From Pseudonocardia hierapolitana (GTDB lineage Bacteria > Actinomycetota > Actinomycetes > Mycobacteriales > Pseudonocardiaceae), in the NCBI RefSeq assembly GCF_007994075.1, contig NZ_VIWU01000001.1:620001-684000 (forward strand): a stretch of 64,000 nucleotides of DNA, read 5' to 3'. Below, one piece after another: positions 45,696-53,432 of this stretch. Below the pieces are notes generated by a model. The model saw only the letters and a program-made list of their open reading frames with translations. It was not told the DNA's origin and did not search any database. A program made the position numbers and the translations under genes. Each line of letters starts with the position of its first letter. Position 1 is the stretch's first letter.

Positions 45696-46597
45696 CGCGT
45701 TCGCCCGCCGTTCCCGAGACCGACGCCGACGGCGTGCCGCGCGGCCAGGCCGTGCTCGACAGGCTCGTCCAGCTGCTCGACCTGGAGCAGCTGGAGGTCA
45801 ACCTGTTCCGCGGGGTCAGCCCGCCGGAAAGCCCCACCCGGGTCTTCGGGGGCCAGGTGGCGGGGCAGGCCCTCGTCGCCGCCGTCCGCACCGTGCCGGA
45901 CGACCGCGCCGTGCACTCCCTGCACGCCTACTTCGTCCGCCCCGGCGACCCCCGCGTCCCGATCGTCTACGAGACCGAGCGCGTGCGTGACGGCCGGTCC
46001 TTCACCACCCGCCGCGTCCTCGCGATCCAGCACGGCGAGGCGATCTTCGCACTGTCCGCCTCGTTCCAACTGGCCGAGGACGGACTGGACCACAGCGAGC
46101 CGCCACCGTCCGACGTGCCCGACCCGGACAGCCTCCTCACGATCGGGGAACGCGTCGTCCGCGGTGACGACGCCGGCTGGCTCGCCCGGACACCGCGCCC
46201 GATCGACATGCGGTTCGTGGACGAACCCGCCTGGTCGACAGCCCGCGAGGGCGGCTCCGACGCGCCGGTCAGGGTGTGGATGCGCGCCGACGGCAACCTC
46301 CCCGACGACCCTCTCCTGCACGTCTGCCTGCTCACGTACGCGAGCGACATGACCCTGCTCGGCTCCGTGGTCGCCCGCCACGACGTCCCCGCCGAGCGTC
46401 TCCAGATGGCGAGCCTCGACCACGCCATGTGGTTCCACCGCCCCTTCCGCGCCGACGAGTGGTTGCTCTACACCTGCTACTCCCCCAGCGCCTCCGGCTC
46501 CCGCGGGCTCGCGACCGGGCGGTTCACCACGCAGGACGGCCGGCTGGTCGCCACCACGGTCCAGGAAGGCCTGGTGCGGCTCCGCCGCCCGCGCTGA
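45692..46597 (+). CDS. tesB: Acyl-CoA thioesterase II
   Basis: 301 residues, double hot-dog fold: QLLDLEQLEVNLFRGVSPPESPTRVFGGQVAGQALVAAVRTV, LHAYFVRPGDPRVPIVYETERVRDGRSFTTRRV, and the second half LTYASDMTLLGSVVARHD...SLDHAMWFHRPFRADEWLLYTCYSPSASGSRGLATG with the catalytic Asp. It hydrolyses medium- to long-chain acyl-CoA. Coupling to a MarR regulator and a P450 suggests inducible lipid or xenobiotic metabolism. Confidence 0.95.
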   Translation: MTRSPAVPETDADGVPRGQAVLDRLVQLLDLEQLEVNLFRGVSPPESPTRVFGGQVAGQALVAAVRTVPDDRAVHSLHAYFVRPGDPRVPIVYETERVRDGRSFTTRRVLAIQHGEAIFALSASFQLAEDGLDHSEPPPSDVPDPDSLLTIGERVVRGDDAGWLARTPRPIDMRFVDEPAWSTAREGGSDAPVRVWMRADGNLPDDPLLHVCLLTYASDMTLLGSVVARHDVPAERLQMASLDHAMWFHRPFRADEWLLYTCYSPSASGSRGLATGRFTTQDGRLVATTVQEGLVRLRRPR

Positions 46598-46699
46598 CCC
46601 CGATCATCCCCATATGCGGTTGCAGACCCGCACGCCGTGATCATCGCGATCTCCGCTCGATGTACCACCAGAGAGTGATCGGGCCGCTACGGTGCACCT

Positions 46700-47281
46700 G
46701 TGGCCGGAGTGCGGGGTGCAGTAGTCGTCGTGGTCCTGCTTCTCCTCGCTGGGTGCACGACGATCGGCGGAACACCGGCGCCGGCCGATCCGGCTCCGCC
46801 GACCTCAGCCGCCGCGGCCCGGCCCCGCGACGTGCCGATCGACGGGGTGGACCCCTGCTCGTTGCTCACGGAGGAGCAGCGGGAGGAGCTGGGGTTGGAC
46901 GCCGAGCCACGTCTCGATGTCGGTCCGCTACCGCCGTACCCCGGCAACGACATCCCGCTGTGTCTGTTCGGCGGGTTCCGGCCACGCTCGGTCTCCCTGG
47001 GCGTGGCTGCCGTCACCGCGACAGGCATCGACCTCTTCCGCTCAGGCGGACTCGTTGCCAACATCCGGCCTATCGAGGTCGACGGCTTCCCAGCCTTGGT
47101 AGCGATCGCACCACGCAACACTGACTTCTGCAGCGTGGTCGTTGATGTCGCACCAGGCCAGGCCCTCGACATCAACTTTCGGCTCGACGGACGGGATGCC
47201 GGGGCGCCGGTCGAGTCACTCTGCCAGGACGCGGAGCGAGCAGCAGACGCAGTGATGACCACGCTGCTGACGGTTCGCTGA
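46700..47281 (+). CDS. DUF3558 lipoprotein, copy A
   Basis: 193 residues. Signal peptide and lipobox LLLLAGCTT (Cys about residue 19), then the DUF3558 core (DGVDPCSLLTEEQREELGL, PYPGNDIPLCLF, GFPALVAIAP, CSVVVDVAPGQALDI) found in mycobacterial and Pseudonocardiaceae envelope lipoproteins. TACGGT at 46688-46693 lies six bases before the GTG, so the mRNA is probably leaderless. It is the first gene of a module duplicated 1.3 kb downstream (copy B). Confidence 0.88.
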   Translation: MAGVRGAVVVVVLLLLAGCTTIGGTPAPADPAPPTSAAAARPRDVPIDGVDPCSLLTEEQREELGLDAEPRLDVGPLPPYPGNDIPLCLFGGFRPRSVSLGVAAVTATGIDLFRSGGLVANIRPIEVDGFPALVAIAPRNTDFCSVVVDVAPGQALDINFRLDGRDAGAPVESLCQDAERAADAVMTTLLTVR

Positions 47282-47381
47282 TCTCCAACAACCATTCGCG
47301 ATAGCAAACGATCCGGAAGGTTCCACGCTCGCAGAGGTGACATCCGCCGTAGCGTCGGGGATCCACAGAAGCGAGGGGACA

Positions 47382-47723
47382 ATGCCCGGTACTCAACCGA
47401 CCGTCACGCTCCGCGTGGACAGTAGCGCGCTCCCTGCCGTCAAGGCGGCGTTCGACGAGGCCATTGCCGAAGTCCGATTGCAGGTTCAGCGACTCGGCGG
47501 CGCTGCCTTCATCCCGGAACCCTGGCTGGGCGACCCGATCAGCAGTACGACGCGGGCACACTACAACTCTGTCGTCATGGAGTCGGCTGAAGGCGCGTAC
47601 TCCGCCATGGTTGCCTACGCCGACGAACTGATCCGCATCCGCGACAGCCTCCAGGCGATGCAGGACCAGTACCTCAGCAGCGAGGACCAGGCCGCCGGAG
47701 ACATGAGGCGACAACAGGCATGA
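47382..47723 (+). CDS. PE/WXG-like small helical protein, copy A
   Basis: 113 residues, largely helical, with a central PEPWLGDPIS turn between two helices that resembles the WxG hinge of type VII secretion substrates. It sits between a DUF3558 lipoprotein and a PPE-like gene (here decayed), the usual PE-like position. ATG 47382 is chosen; similarity with copy B begins just after it. Base composition is less GC-rich than neighbours. Confidence 0.7.
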   Translation: MPGTQPTVTLRVDSSALPAVKAAFDEAIAEVRLQVQRLGGAAFIPEPWLGDPISSTTRAHYNSVVMESAEGAYSAMVAYADELIRIRDSLQAMQDQYLSSEDQAAGDMRRQQA

Positions 47724-47890
47724 GTGACGTCCCCTCGAAGAGCCTCACCCGCTACGAGATCTAGCCCGCCGTGCACCAAGGCCCCGGTGTCGCGGTCTCC
47801 AAGCCGGCCGAGAATCCTTATAGGAGGCGGAGGCGCTCTGTTCGCGGAGCAGCGCAGCCTGGTTGGGCGGCACATACGCGCTGATCGCCG
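47720..47890 (+). pseudogene. Decayed PPE-like gene, copy A
   Basis: ATG 47720 overlaps the PE-like stop exactly as in copy B. The DNA aligns with the start of the intact PPE-like gene at 49004: codons for AVHQGPGVAVSKPAE are recognisable. Codon 15 is TAG (47762-47764), where the intact gene has a Tyr codon; small indels follow and similarity fades by about 47890. The remaining 400 codons are gone. This shows a module duplication followed by loss of one PPE-like partner. Confidence 0.8.
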
Positions 47891-47999
47891 AATGCGGTCG
47901 TAGAGCCGCACTGCCGCGGCTCCAGCACCGCACGTGGTGATCATGATGATCTCGACCAGATGTACCACCTCAGGGTGATCGGGCAGCTACGGTGCACGC

Positions 48000-48581
48000 G
48001 TGGGCGGGGTGCGGAACGCTGTCGTGATCATGGTCCTGGTGCTTCTGGCTGGGTGCACGACGATCGGGGGAACACCCGCACCGGCCGATCCGGCTCAACC
48101 GACCTCCGCGGCCTCGACCCGGCCCCGCGATGTACGGATCGATGGGATAGACCCTTGCTCGTTGCTGACCGACGAGCAGCGGGCGGAGCTGGGGTTGGAC
48201 GGGCGGCCGGTGCTCGACCACGGTCCGAGCAGCCTATACCCAGGTGGCGATGTTCCGGTGTGTGTGACTCGCGGCTTCGAACCCCGCGCGGTTTCCGCCG
48301 GGATAACTCTCGCTACGACTGCCGGCATCGATCTCTACACCGCTGGATCCCTCGAGGTTGACATCCAACCAACTCAGGTGCATGGCTTCCCAGGAGTGGT
48401 CGCCGTACCTCAGCGCTTCACGGAGTGGTGCTCAGTGATCGTGGATGTTGCACCTGGTCAGCTCCTCGACGTCCAGTTCGCAGACGGAGGACGGACGCCT
48501 CCGATTCCCCAGACTCAGCTCTGTGAGGACGCAGTCGTAGTAGCGGATCATGCGATGAGCACGCTGCTAGCCATCAGATGA
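48000..48581 (+). CDS. DUF3558 lipoprotein, copy B
   Basis: 193 residues, lipobox LVLLAGCTT and the same DUF3558 blocks (DGIDPCSLLTDEQRAELGL, CSVIVDVAPGQLLDV). About 60 bases of upstream DNA, including TACGGT at 47988-47993 and its six-base distance to the GTG, are conserved with copy A, so the promoter was duplicated with the gene. The middle part (residues 60-120) diverges most. Confidence 0.88.
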   Translation: MGGVRNAVVIMVLVLLAGCTTIGGTPAPADPAQPTSAASTRPRDVRIDGIDPCSLLTDEQRAELGLDGRPVLDHGPSSLYPGGDVPVCVTRGFEPRAVSAGITLATTAGIDLYTAGSLEVDIQPTQVHGFPGVVAVPQRFTEWCSVIVDVAPGQLLDVQFADGGRTPPIPQTQLCEDAVVVADHAMSTLLAIR

Positions 48582-48683
48582 CGGTGCACGCGTTCACGAT
48601 CGCAAACGATCTGTCCCGATCACGCCTCTGCCGATAGCAGGCAGACCTAGCCTTGGCGCATGGCCTGAAGGTGAGGTGTGTGA

Positions 48684-49007
48684 ATGCCTGAGCAACTCCG
48701 GCTGGAGCCGCAGGCAATCCCGACAGTGCGTGCTGCCGTCGAGGAGGGGCTGGCTGAACTTGGCACACAGCTCGTCCGACTTCGACAGCAGGCGATCATT
48801 CCCCAGCCTTGGATGGGCGATTTAACGAGCGAGTTCGTCCGTAACGAATACCAGCAGCGGGTCATCGAGGCAGTCGACGGTCCACTGGCTGCCATACGTG
48901 GTTTCGAGGCCGAGCTGACCAGGATTCTCGACAGCCTCAAGGCGATGGAGGACCACTACCGGCGCACGGAGGGCAACAACACAGCACTGTGGGGGCGGAA
49001 GGCGTGA
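48684..49007 (+). CDS. PE/WXG-like small helical protein, copy B
   Basis: 107 residues, two helices joined by PQPWMGDLTS. Only moderate identity to copy A, yet the same position and length. Its stop overlaps the GTG of the intact PPE-like gene (GTGA), so the two products are made together, as expected for a heterodimeric type VII substrate. Confidence 0.7.
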   Translation: MPEQLRLEPQAIPTVRAAVEEGLAELGTQLVRLRQQAIIPQPWMGDLTSEFVRNEYQQRVIEAVDGPLAAIRGFEAELTRILDSLKAMEDHYRRTEGNNTALWGRKA

Positions 49008-50419
49008 GTGACCTGCGCTGGGAAGGCATGACCCATGATCAGATCTATGCAGCTGTGCACCAAGGACCCGGTGCGGCTGTCTCGAAACCGGCAGAGGATG
49101 CCTGGAGGCAGACCGAGGCGCTGATCCTGCGGATCGATGAGCGGATTGCGTCAGCGATGGCCGGGTCGCAGGCGGGGTGGGAGGGCAGCGCGGCCGACGC
49201 CACGCGATCGGCGATGACCCCGCTCGGTCAATGGGCACTCGACGCTGCGAGAAACGCGAGGCTCACCGCCGGGGCTGTGACGGGGCAGGGGCTGTTTGCG
49301 AAGTTCGTTCGCGACAACATGCCGGAGCCGCTCACCGAGCAGCGGAACGCGATGATCGGCGACGCCCTGAACGACCCGACGTTCATCTTCCACGGCCTCG
49401 ATGACCTGCAGGGGGTGGAGCAGGACGCGGCCAACCGGGCCGCCCGAGCGGTCGAGCTGATGAACGGCTACACGGACAACTCGAATGGGAACCTCCAGTT
49501 CTGGGGGTCCTGGCCGTCTCCGCCGCAGGTCACGGTCGTCACCGACGTCGCTGCCCCAGGGCCGGGCGGCGGCCCGGGGGTGTCGGCGGTCCCCGGCGCC
49601 CCAGCGCCGACATCGCCGGCCGACGTCGCTGCCCCACCACCCGGCGCGAGCGCCCCCGTCCCCCCGGCCGGCCCGCCACCGGCGGTGATCCCGCCCGCCC
49701 CGCCGAACGTCGCGCCGCCGCCGGGAGCACCCGGCGCCGCACCCGCCGGGCCACCGATCGCCCCGGTGCCGACCCCGCCGACCCCGCCGGCGGTCGTTCC
49801 GCCGGGTCCGGGGCAGCAGGCAGGCCGGATCCCGCCGGCAACCGGTCCGAGCGCAGCGCCCGCCCTCCCCACCGCACCCACCGGATCTGGCCTTGCGCCC
49901 GCTCCCGGCGCTACACCACCACCCGGCACCTCCGCCCTTCCGCCGATCGGGCCGGGAGCAGTCCCGCCGGTTCGGCCCGGCAACCCGCCGGGAGGAGGCG
50001 GCCCTCGCCCGGTCGTGCCGAGCCCGCCGCGCCCCGCTCCGGTGCCGAGCTGGCGCGACGTCATCCCCGCCGGCCCGACGCCGCCCGGCTCGCGGTTCCC
50101 CGGCCCCGGAGCGGCAGACCCGAACCAGGCCCCACCGCCCGGCCCGCGCACCTCGTCGGAGCCGCTGGGCACCCGCGCCGTCGCGGAACCGACCGCTCGG
50201 GCGGCCGCCGCCGCGGGGCCTCCCCCCGGGCCCCGGGGAGCAGGCCCGAGCGCCATGGGCGGCTTGTACCCGCCGATGGCCGCCGGGCTGGGCGGGGGCC
50301 AGGAGCGGGAACGGCGCAGGCCCGACTACCTGCTCGACGACTCCGGTGCCTTCGCCGACGACCGCTGGTTCACCCCGGCAGTGATCACTCCGGACGACGG
50401 TCGGCCGCCCGGGCGCTGA
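49004..50419 (+). CDS. PPE-like type VII secretion substrate with Pro-rich tail
   Basis: 471 residues. The N-terminal 180 residues are a helical PPE-like domain (LRWEGMTHDQIYAAVHQGPGAAVSKPAEDAWRQTEALIL, WEGSAADATRSAM). A long Pro/Ala/Gly-rich disordered segment (residues 185-420) follows. The C-terminus RRPDYLLDDSGAFADDRWFTPAVI is a block shared by many Pseudonocardiaceae PPE-like proteins. No ESX core genes are in the window, so secretion would rely on a system elsewhere. Confidence 0.85.
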   Translation: MSDLRWEGMTHDQIYAAVHQGPGAAVSKPAEDAWRQTEALILRIDERIASAMAGSQAGWEGSAADATRSAMTPLGQWALDAARNARLTAGAVTGQGLFAKFVRDNMPEPLTEQRNAMIGDALNDPTFIFHGLDDLQGVEQDAANRAARAVELMNGYTDNSNGNLQFWGSWPSPPQVTVVTDVAAPGPGGGPGVSAVPGAPAPTSPADVAAPPPGASAPVPPAGPPPAVIPPAPPNVAPPPGAPGAAPAGPPIAPVPTPPTPPAVVPPGPGQQAGRIPPATGPSAAPALPTAPTGSGLAPAPGATPPPGTSALPPIGPGAVPPVRPGNPPGGGGPRPVVPSPPRPAPVPSWRDVIPAGPTPPGSRFPGPGAADPNQAPPPGPRTSSEPLGTRAVAEPTARAAAAAGPPPGPRGAGPSAMGGLYPPMAAGLGGGQERERRRPDYLLDDSGAFADDRWFTPAVITPDDGRPPGR

Positions 50420-50524
50420 CCAGCACAAAACCAGCGATTGCTCGCGACGAGCAGTACACCGGCGTTGTTGCCACGACGCTCGCGTCCTGCTCGTTCGGGA
50501 TCTCCCGGTACTAGCGTCATCCCG

Positions 50525-51247
50525 GTGCAGACCGAGATCAGCTTTCCCGCCGACGACGGCGTGACGCTCCCCGGCGTGCTGACCGTGCCCGACGGCCGCG
50601 AGGGCCAGGGCCCTGCGCTCGTGATGATCTACGAGGCGTTCGGGATGAACGACGAGATGCGCCGCGTCGCGCGCGAGCTCGCCGCCGAGGGGTACGCGGT
50701 GCTGATCCCGGACCTCTTCGCGCGCGGGCGGGTCAAGGGCCTGTGCGTGGCGCGGGCGATGCGCACCGTGCTGCGCGGCAGCGGGCGCGAGCTGGACGAC
50801 ATCGAGGCGGGCCGTCGGTGGCTCGCCGCGCGCCCCGAGGTCGACGCCGGCCGCATCGGCACGATCGGCTTCTGCCTCGGCGGGAGCTTCGCCCTCCTCC
50901 TCGCCGGGAGCGGCCGGTACAAGGTCAGCGCCCCGTTCTACAACGTGCCGCTGAAGGTTTCGCGGTCCTGCCCGATGGTCGCGAGCTACGGGGGCCGGGA
51001 CCGCACCACGCGCGGGTTCGGCGACCGGCTGGAGGCGCGGCTCGCGGAGCTGGGCGTTCCGCACGACGTGCGCACCTATCCCGACGCAGGCCATTCGTTC
51101 TTCAGCCGGCCGCCGGGCCTGCTCGGCGCGATGACGAGGTACTCGCCGTTCCGGGCCGAGTACCACGCGCCGAGCGCCGAGGACGCCCACCGCCGGATCG
51201 TCGCGTTCTTCCGCGAGCACCTCGACGGCAACGGTCCGATCGACTAG
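50525..51247 (+). CDS. Dienelactone hydrolase-family protein
   Basis: 240 residues of alpha/beta-hydrolase fold with a Cys nucleophile in GTIGFCLGGSFALLL (about residue 122), Asp in the GGRDRTTRG region and His in YPDAGHSFFSRP, the dienelactone hydrolase arrangement. The substrate is unknown. GTG 50525 is chosen; TAGCGT lies about eight bases upstream, again compatible with a leaderless mRNA. Confidence 0.88.
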   Translation: MQTEISFPADDGVTLPGVLTVPDGREGQGPALVMIYEAFGMNDEMRRVARELAAEGYAVLIPDLFARGRVKGLCVARAMRTVLRGSGRELDDIEAGRRWLAARPEVDAGRIGTIGFCLGGSFALLLAGSGRYKVSAPFYNVPLKVSRSCPMVASYGGRDRTTRGFGDRLEARLAELGVPHDVRTYPDAGHSFFSRPPGLLGAMTRYSPFRAEYHAPSAEDAHRRIVAFFREHLDGNGPID

Positions 51248-51257
51248 GAAGGGGAGC

Positions 51258-51344
51258 ATGCCGGTCCCGCCGCCCCTTCTCGCGCGCCGCCGGCACGTCG
51301 ACTTCGCCCTGGTCTGCAGCTGCGCGTGTCCGGGTCCCCGCTGA
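51258..51344 (+). CDS. Cysteine-rich leader peptide upstream of metY
   Basis: 28 codons from ATG 51258 with AGGAAGGGG just upstream. The product contains LLARRRHVDF, the motif of actinobacterial sulfur-gene leader peptides, followed by CSCAC: three Cys codons within five. It ends 170 bases before the sulfhydrylase gene. Ribosome stalling at the Cys codons when charged tRNA-Cys is scarce would couple metY expression to cysteine supply, as shown for poly-cysteine leaders in mycobacteria. No strong terminator hairpin is evident in the 170 bases. Confidence 0.75.
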   Translation: MPVPPPLLARRRHVDFALVCSCACPGPR

Positions 51345-51514
51345 CCCGACACTCCCAGCACCCCAGGAGATCCCCTGCGCCCATCACCGAACGGGATGAG
51401 AACCTCCGCGGCGTCATCACCGCCACCTCGACCGGTTCCGCAACACCACGCCGGTGACGACCCGGCTCGTCACACACCGATCCGGACACGCGGGCACGTA
51501 GCAGGATGGAGAGC

Positions 51515-52813
51515 ATGAGCGAGCAGGACCGCAGTTGGGGCTTCCGCACGCGCGCGGTGCACGCCGGGCACGTACCCGACATCGCCACCGGCGCCCGTGC
51601 GGTGCCGATCTACCAGTCCACGAGCTTCGTGTTCGAGGACACCACCGACGCCGCGAGCCTGTTCGCGCTGCAGAAGTACGGGCTCATCTACAGCCGGATC
51701 GCGAACCCCACCGTCGCGGCGCTGGAGGAGCGGCTGGCGAGCCTGGAGGGCGGGCTCGGCGCCGTCGCGACGGCGAGCGGGCAGGCCGCCGAGTTCCTGA
51801 CCTTCGCCTCCCTGGCCGGCGCCGGGGACCACATCGTCGCAGCGGCAGGCCTGTACGGCGGCACGATCACCCAGCTCGACGTGACGCTGCGCCGGTTCGG
51901 GGTCGACACCACGTTCGTCGCGGGCGAGGCCGAGGAGTTCGCCGCGGCGATCACCGACCGCACCAAGTTGCTGTTCGCCGAGGTCGTGTCCAATCCGGGC
52001 GGCCAGATCGCCGACATCGCCGCGCTCGCCGACGTCGCCCACGCCGCCGGCATCCCACTGATCATCGACGCCACGCTCGCCACCCCGTACCTGTGCCGGC
52101 CGATCGAGCACGGCGCCGACATCGTGATCCACTCAGCCACCAAGTTCCTCGGCGGGCACGGCACCACGCTGGGCGGGGTCGTGATCGAGTCGGGCAGGTT
52201 CCCCTGGGGCAACGGCAGGTTCCCGCAGATGACGGAGCCGGTCCCGTCCTACGGCGGGCTCACCTGGTGGGGGAACTTCCAGGAGTTCGGGTTCCTCACC
52301 AAGCTGCGGGCCGAGCAGTTGCGCGACGTCGGCGCCTCGCTGTCGCCACACAGCGCGTTCCTGCTGATCCAGGGCGTGGAGACGCTGCCGCAGCGGATGG
52401 AGGCGCACGTGGCGAACGCGCGCGCGGTCGCCGAGTGGCTGCACGCCGACCCGCGGGTCTCGTACGTCCGCTGGGCCGGCTTGCCCGACCACCCCCACCA
52501 CGACCGCGCGGCGCGCTACCTGCCGCTCGGGCCGGGTGCGGTGTTCTCGTTCGGGGTCGTCGGCGGGCGGGAGGCCGGGTCGCGGTTCATCGAGTCCGTG
52601 CAGCTGTGCAGCCACCTCGCCAACGTCGGCGACGCGCGCACGCTGGTGATCCACCCGGGATCCACCACCCACCAGCAGCTCACCGACGAGCAGCTCCGGG
52701 ATGCGGGCGTCCCGCCGGATCTGGTACGGATCAGCGTGGGCCTGGAAGACCCCGAGGACATCCTGTGGGACCTCGACCAGGCGCTGGCCGCCGCGGCGAA
52801 GGAGGGCACGTGA
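51515..52813 (+). CDS. metY: O-acetylhomoserine aminocarboxypropyltransferase (sulfhydrylase)
   Basis: PLP enzyme that forms homocysteine from O-acetylhomoserine and sulfide. 432 residues: GFRTRAVHAGHVPDIATGARAVPIYQSTSFVFEDT, the YSRIANPTVAALEERLASLEGG block, the PLP-Lys motif HSATKFLGGHGTTLGGV near residue 205, and the C-terminal VIHPGSTTHQQLTDEQ...VRISVGLEDPEDILWDLDQAL. ATG 51515 is preferred over 51506 because AGGA lies at a proper distance. A Cys-rich leader peptide precedes it and a CoA-binding protein gene follows. Confidence 0.95.
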   Translation: MSEQDRSWGFRTRAVHAGHVPDIATGARAVPIYQSTSFVFEDTTDAASLFALQKYGLIYSRIANPTVAALEERLASLEGGLGAVATASGQAAEFLTFASLAGAGDHIVAAAGLYGGTITQLDVTLRRFGVDTTFVAGEAEEFAAAITDRTKLLFAEVVSNPGGQIADIAALADVAHAAGIPLIIDATLATPYLCRPIEHGADIVIHSATKFLGGHGTTLGGVVIESGRFPWGNGRFPQMTEPVPSYGGLTWWGNFQEFGFLTKLRAEQLRDVGASLSPHSAFLLIQGVETLPQRMEAHVANARAVAEWLHADPRVSYVRWAGLPDHPHHDRAARYLPLGPGAVFSFGVVGGREAGSRFIESVQLCSHLANVGDARTLVIHPGSTTHQQLTDEQLRDAGVPPDLVRISVGLEDPEDILWDLDQALAAAAKEGT

Positions 52814-52890
52814 GCGAGCCTGCGAGCGAACCGATCGACACGGCAGCGCCGCGGACGCGGCCGACGAGCGTCAGCGAGGAGGACTCGTGA
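52810..52890 (+). CDS. Possible 26-residue ORF between metY and the CoA-binding gene
   Basis: GTG 52810 overlaps the metY stop and the frame ends at 52890, overlapping the next GTG by four bases, so it fits a coupled chain. The product (MSEPASEPIDTAAPRTRPTS...) is low-complexity and begins in a GAGCGAGCCTGCGAGCGA sequence that looks like a dispersed repeat, so it may be non-functional. Confidence 0.3.
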   Translation: MSEPASEPIDTAAPRTRPTSVSEEDS

Positions 52891-53432
52891 GCTGGGAGAA
52901 CCCGTCGGCCACCCGGCGGCAGCAGATCCTGCGCGCCACCCGCACCGTCGCGATGGTGGGCGCGTCGCCGAACCCGGCCCGGGCCAGCAACTTCGTGGCC
53001 ACCTACCTGCTCGCGAGCACCGACTACGACGTGTACTTCGTCAACCCGAACGCCACCGAGATCCTCGGCAGGCCGGTCTACAAGAGCCTCGACGCCCTTC
53101 CGGTCGTGCCCGACCTCGTCGACGTGTTCCGCCGCCGCGAGGACCTGCCCTCCGTGCTCGACGATGTGCTGGGGCTCGACGCCGCGCGGAGCGCAGACGG
53201 AGCGCGCATCGACGCCGCGCGGAGCGCAGACGGAGCGCGCATCGACACCGTCAAGACGTTCTGGCTGCAGTTCGGGCTGTTCGACGAGGACGTGGCGCGC
53301 CGGGCGGAGGCCGGTGGGCTCGAAGTGGTGATGGACCGCTGCCTCAAGGTGGAGCACGCCCGCTTCCACGGCGGCCTGCACATCGCCGGGTTCGCGACCG
53401 GAGTGATCAGTTCGCGGCGGCGGGCCCGCTGA
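52887..53432 (+). CDS. CoA-binding Rossmann-fold protein with internal 11-residue duplication
   Basis: 181 residues of the CoA_binding_2 family (TRTVAMVGASPNPARASNFVATYLLASTDYDVYFVNPNATEILGRPVYKSLDALPVVPDLVDVFRRREDLPSVLDD), often beside metY in actinobacteria. A perfect 33-bp tandem duplication (53178-53210 and 53211-53243) repeats DAARSADGARI in frame, extending a loop in the second half. The fold should tolerate it. The 3' end overlaps the convergent hydrolase gene by 26 bases. Confidence 0.9.
   Translation: MSWENPSATRRQQILRATRTVAMVGASPNPARASNFVATYLLASTDYDVYFVNPNATEILGRPVYKSLDALPVVPDLVDVFRRREDLPSVLDDVLGLDAARSADGARIDAARSADGARIDTVKTFWLQFGLFDEDVARRAEAGGLEVVMDRCLKVEHARFHGGLHIAGFATGVISSRRRAR
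53178..53243. repeat. Perfect 33-bp tandem duplication in coding sequence
   Basis: Two identical 33-base units, 53178-53210 and 53211-53243, encode DAARSADGARI twice. Identity at every third position indicates a recent event. Confidence 0.9.

Noticed and set aside
51345..51514. Attenuator/terminator hairpin between the Cys leader peptide and metY
   Set aside because: Only weak 5-base arms (GACGACCCGGCTCGTC) were found by eye; folding software would be needed to support a specific structure.
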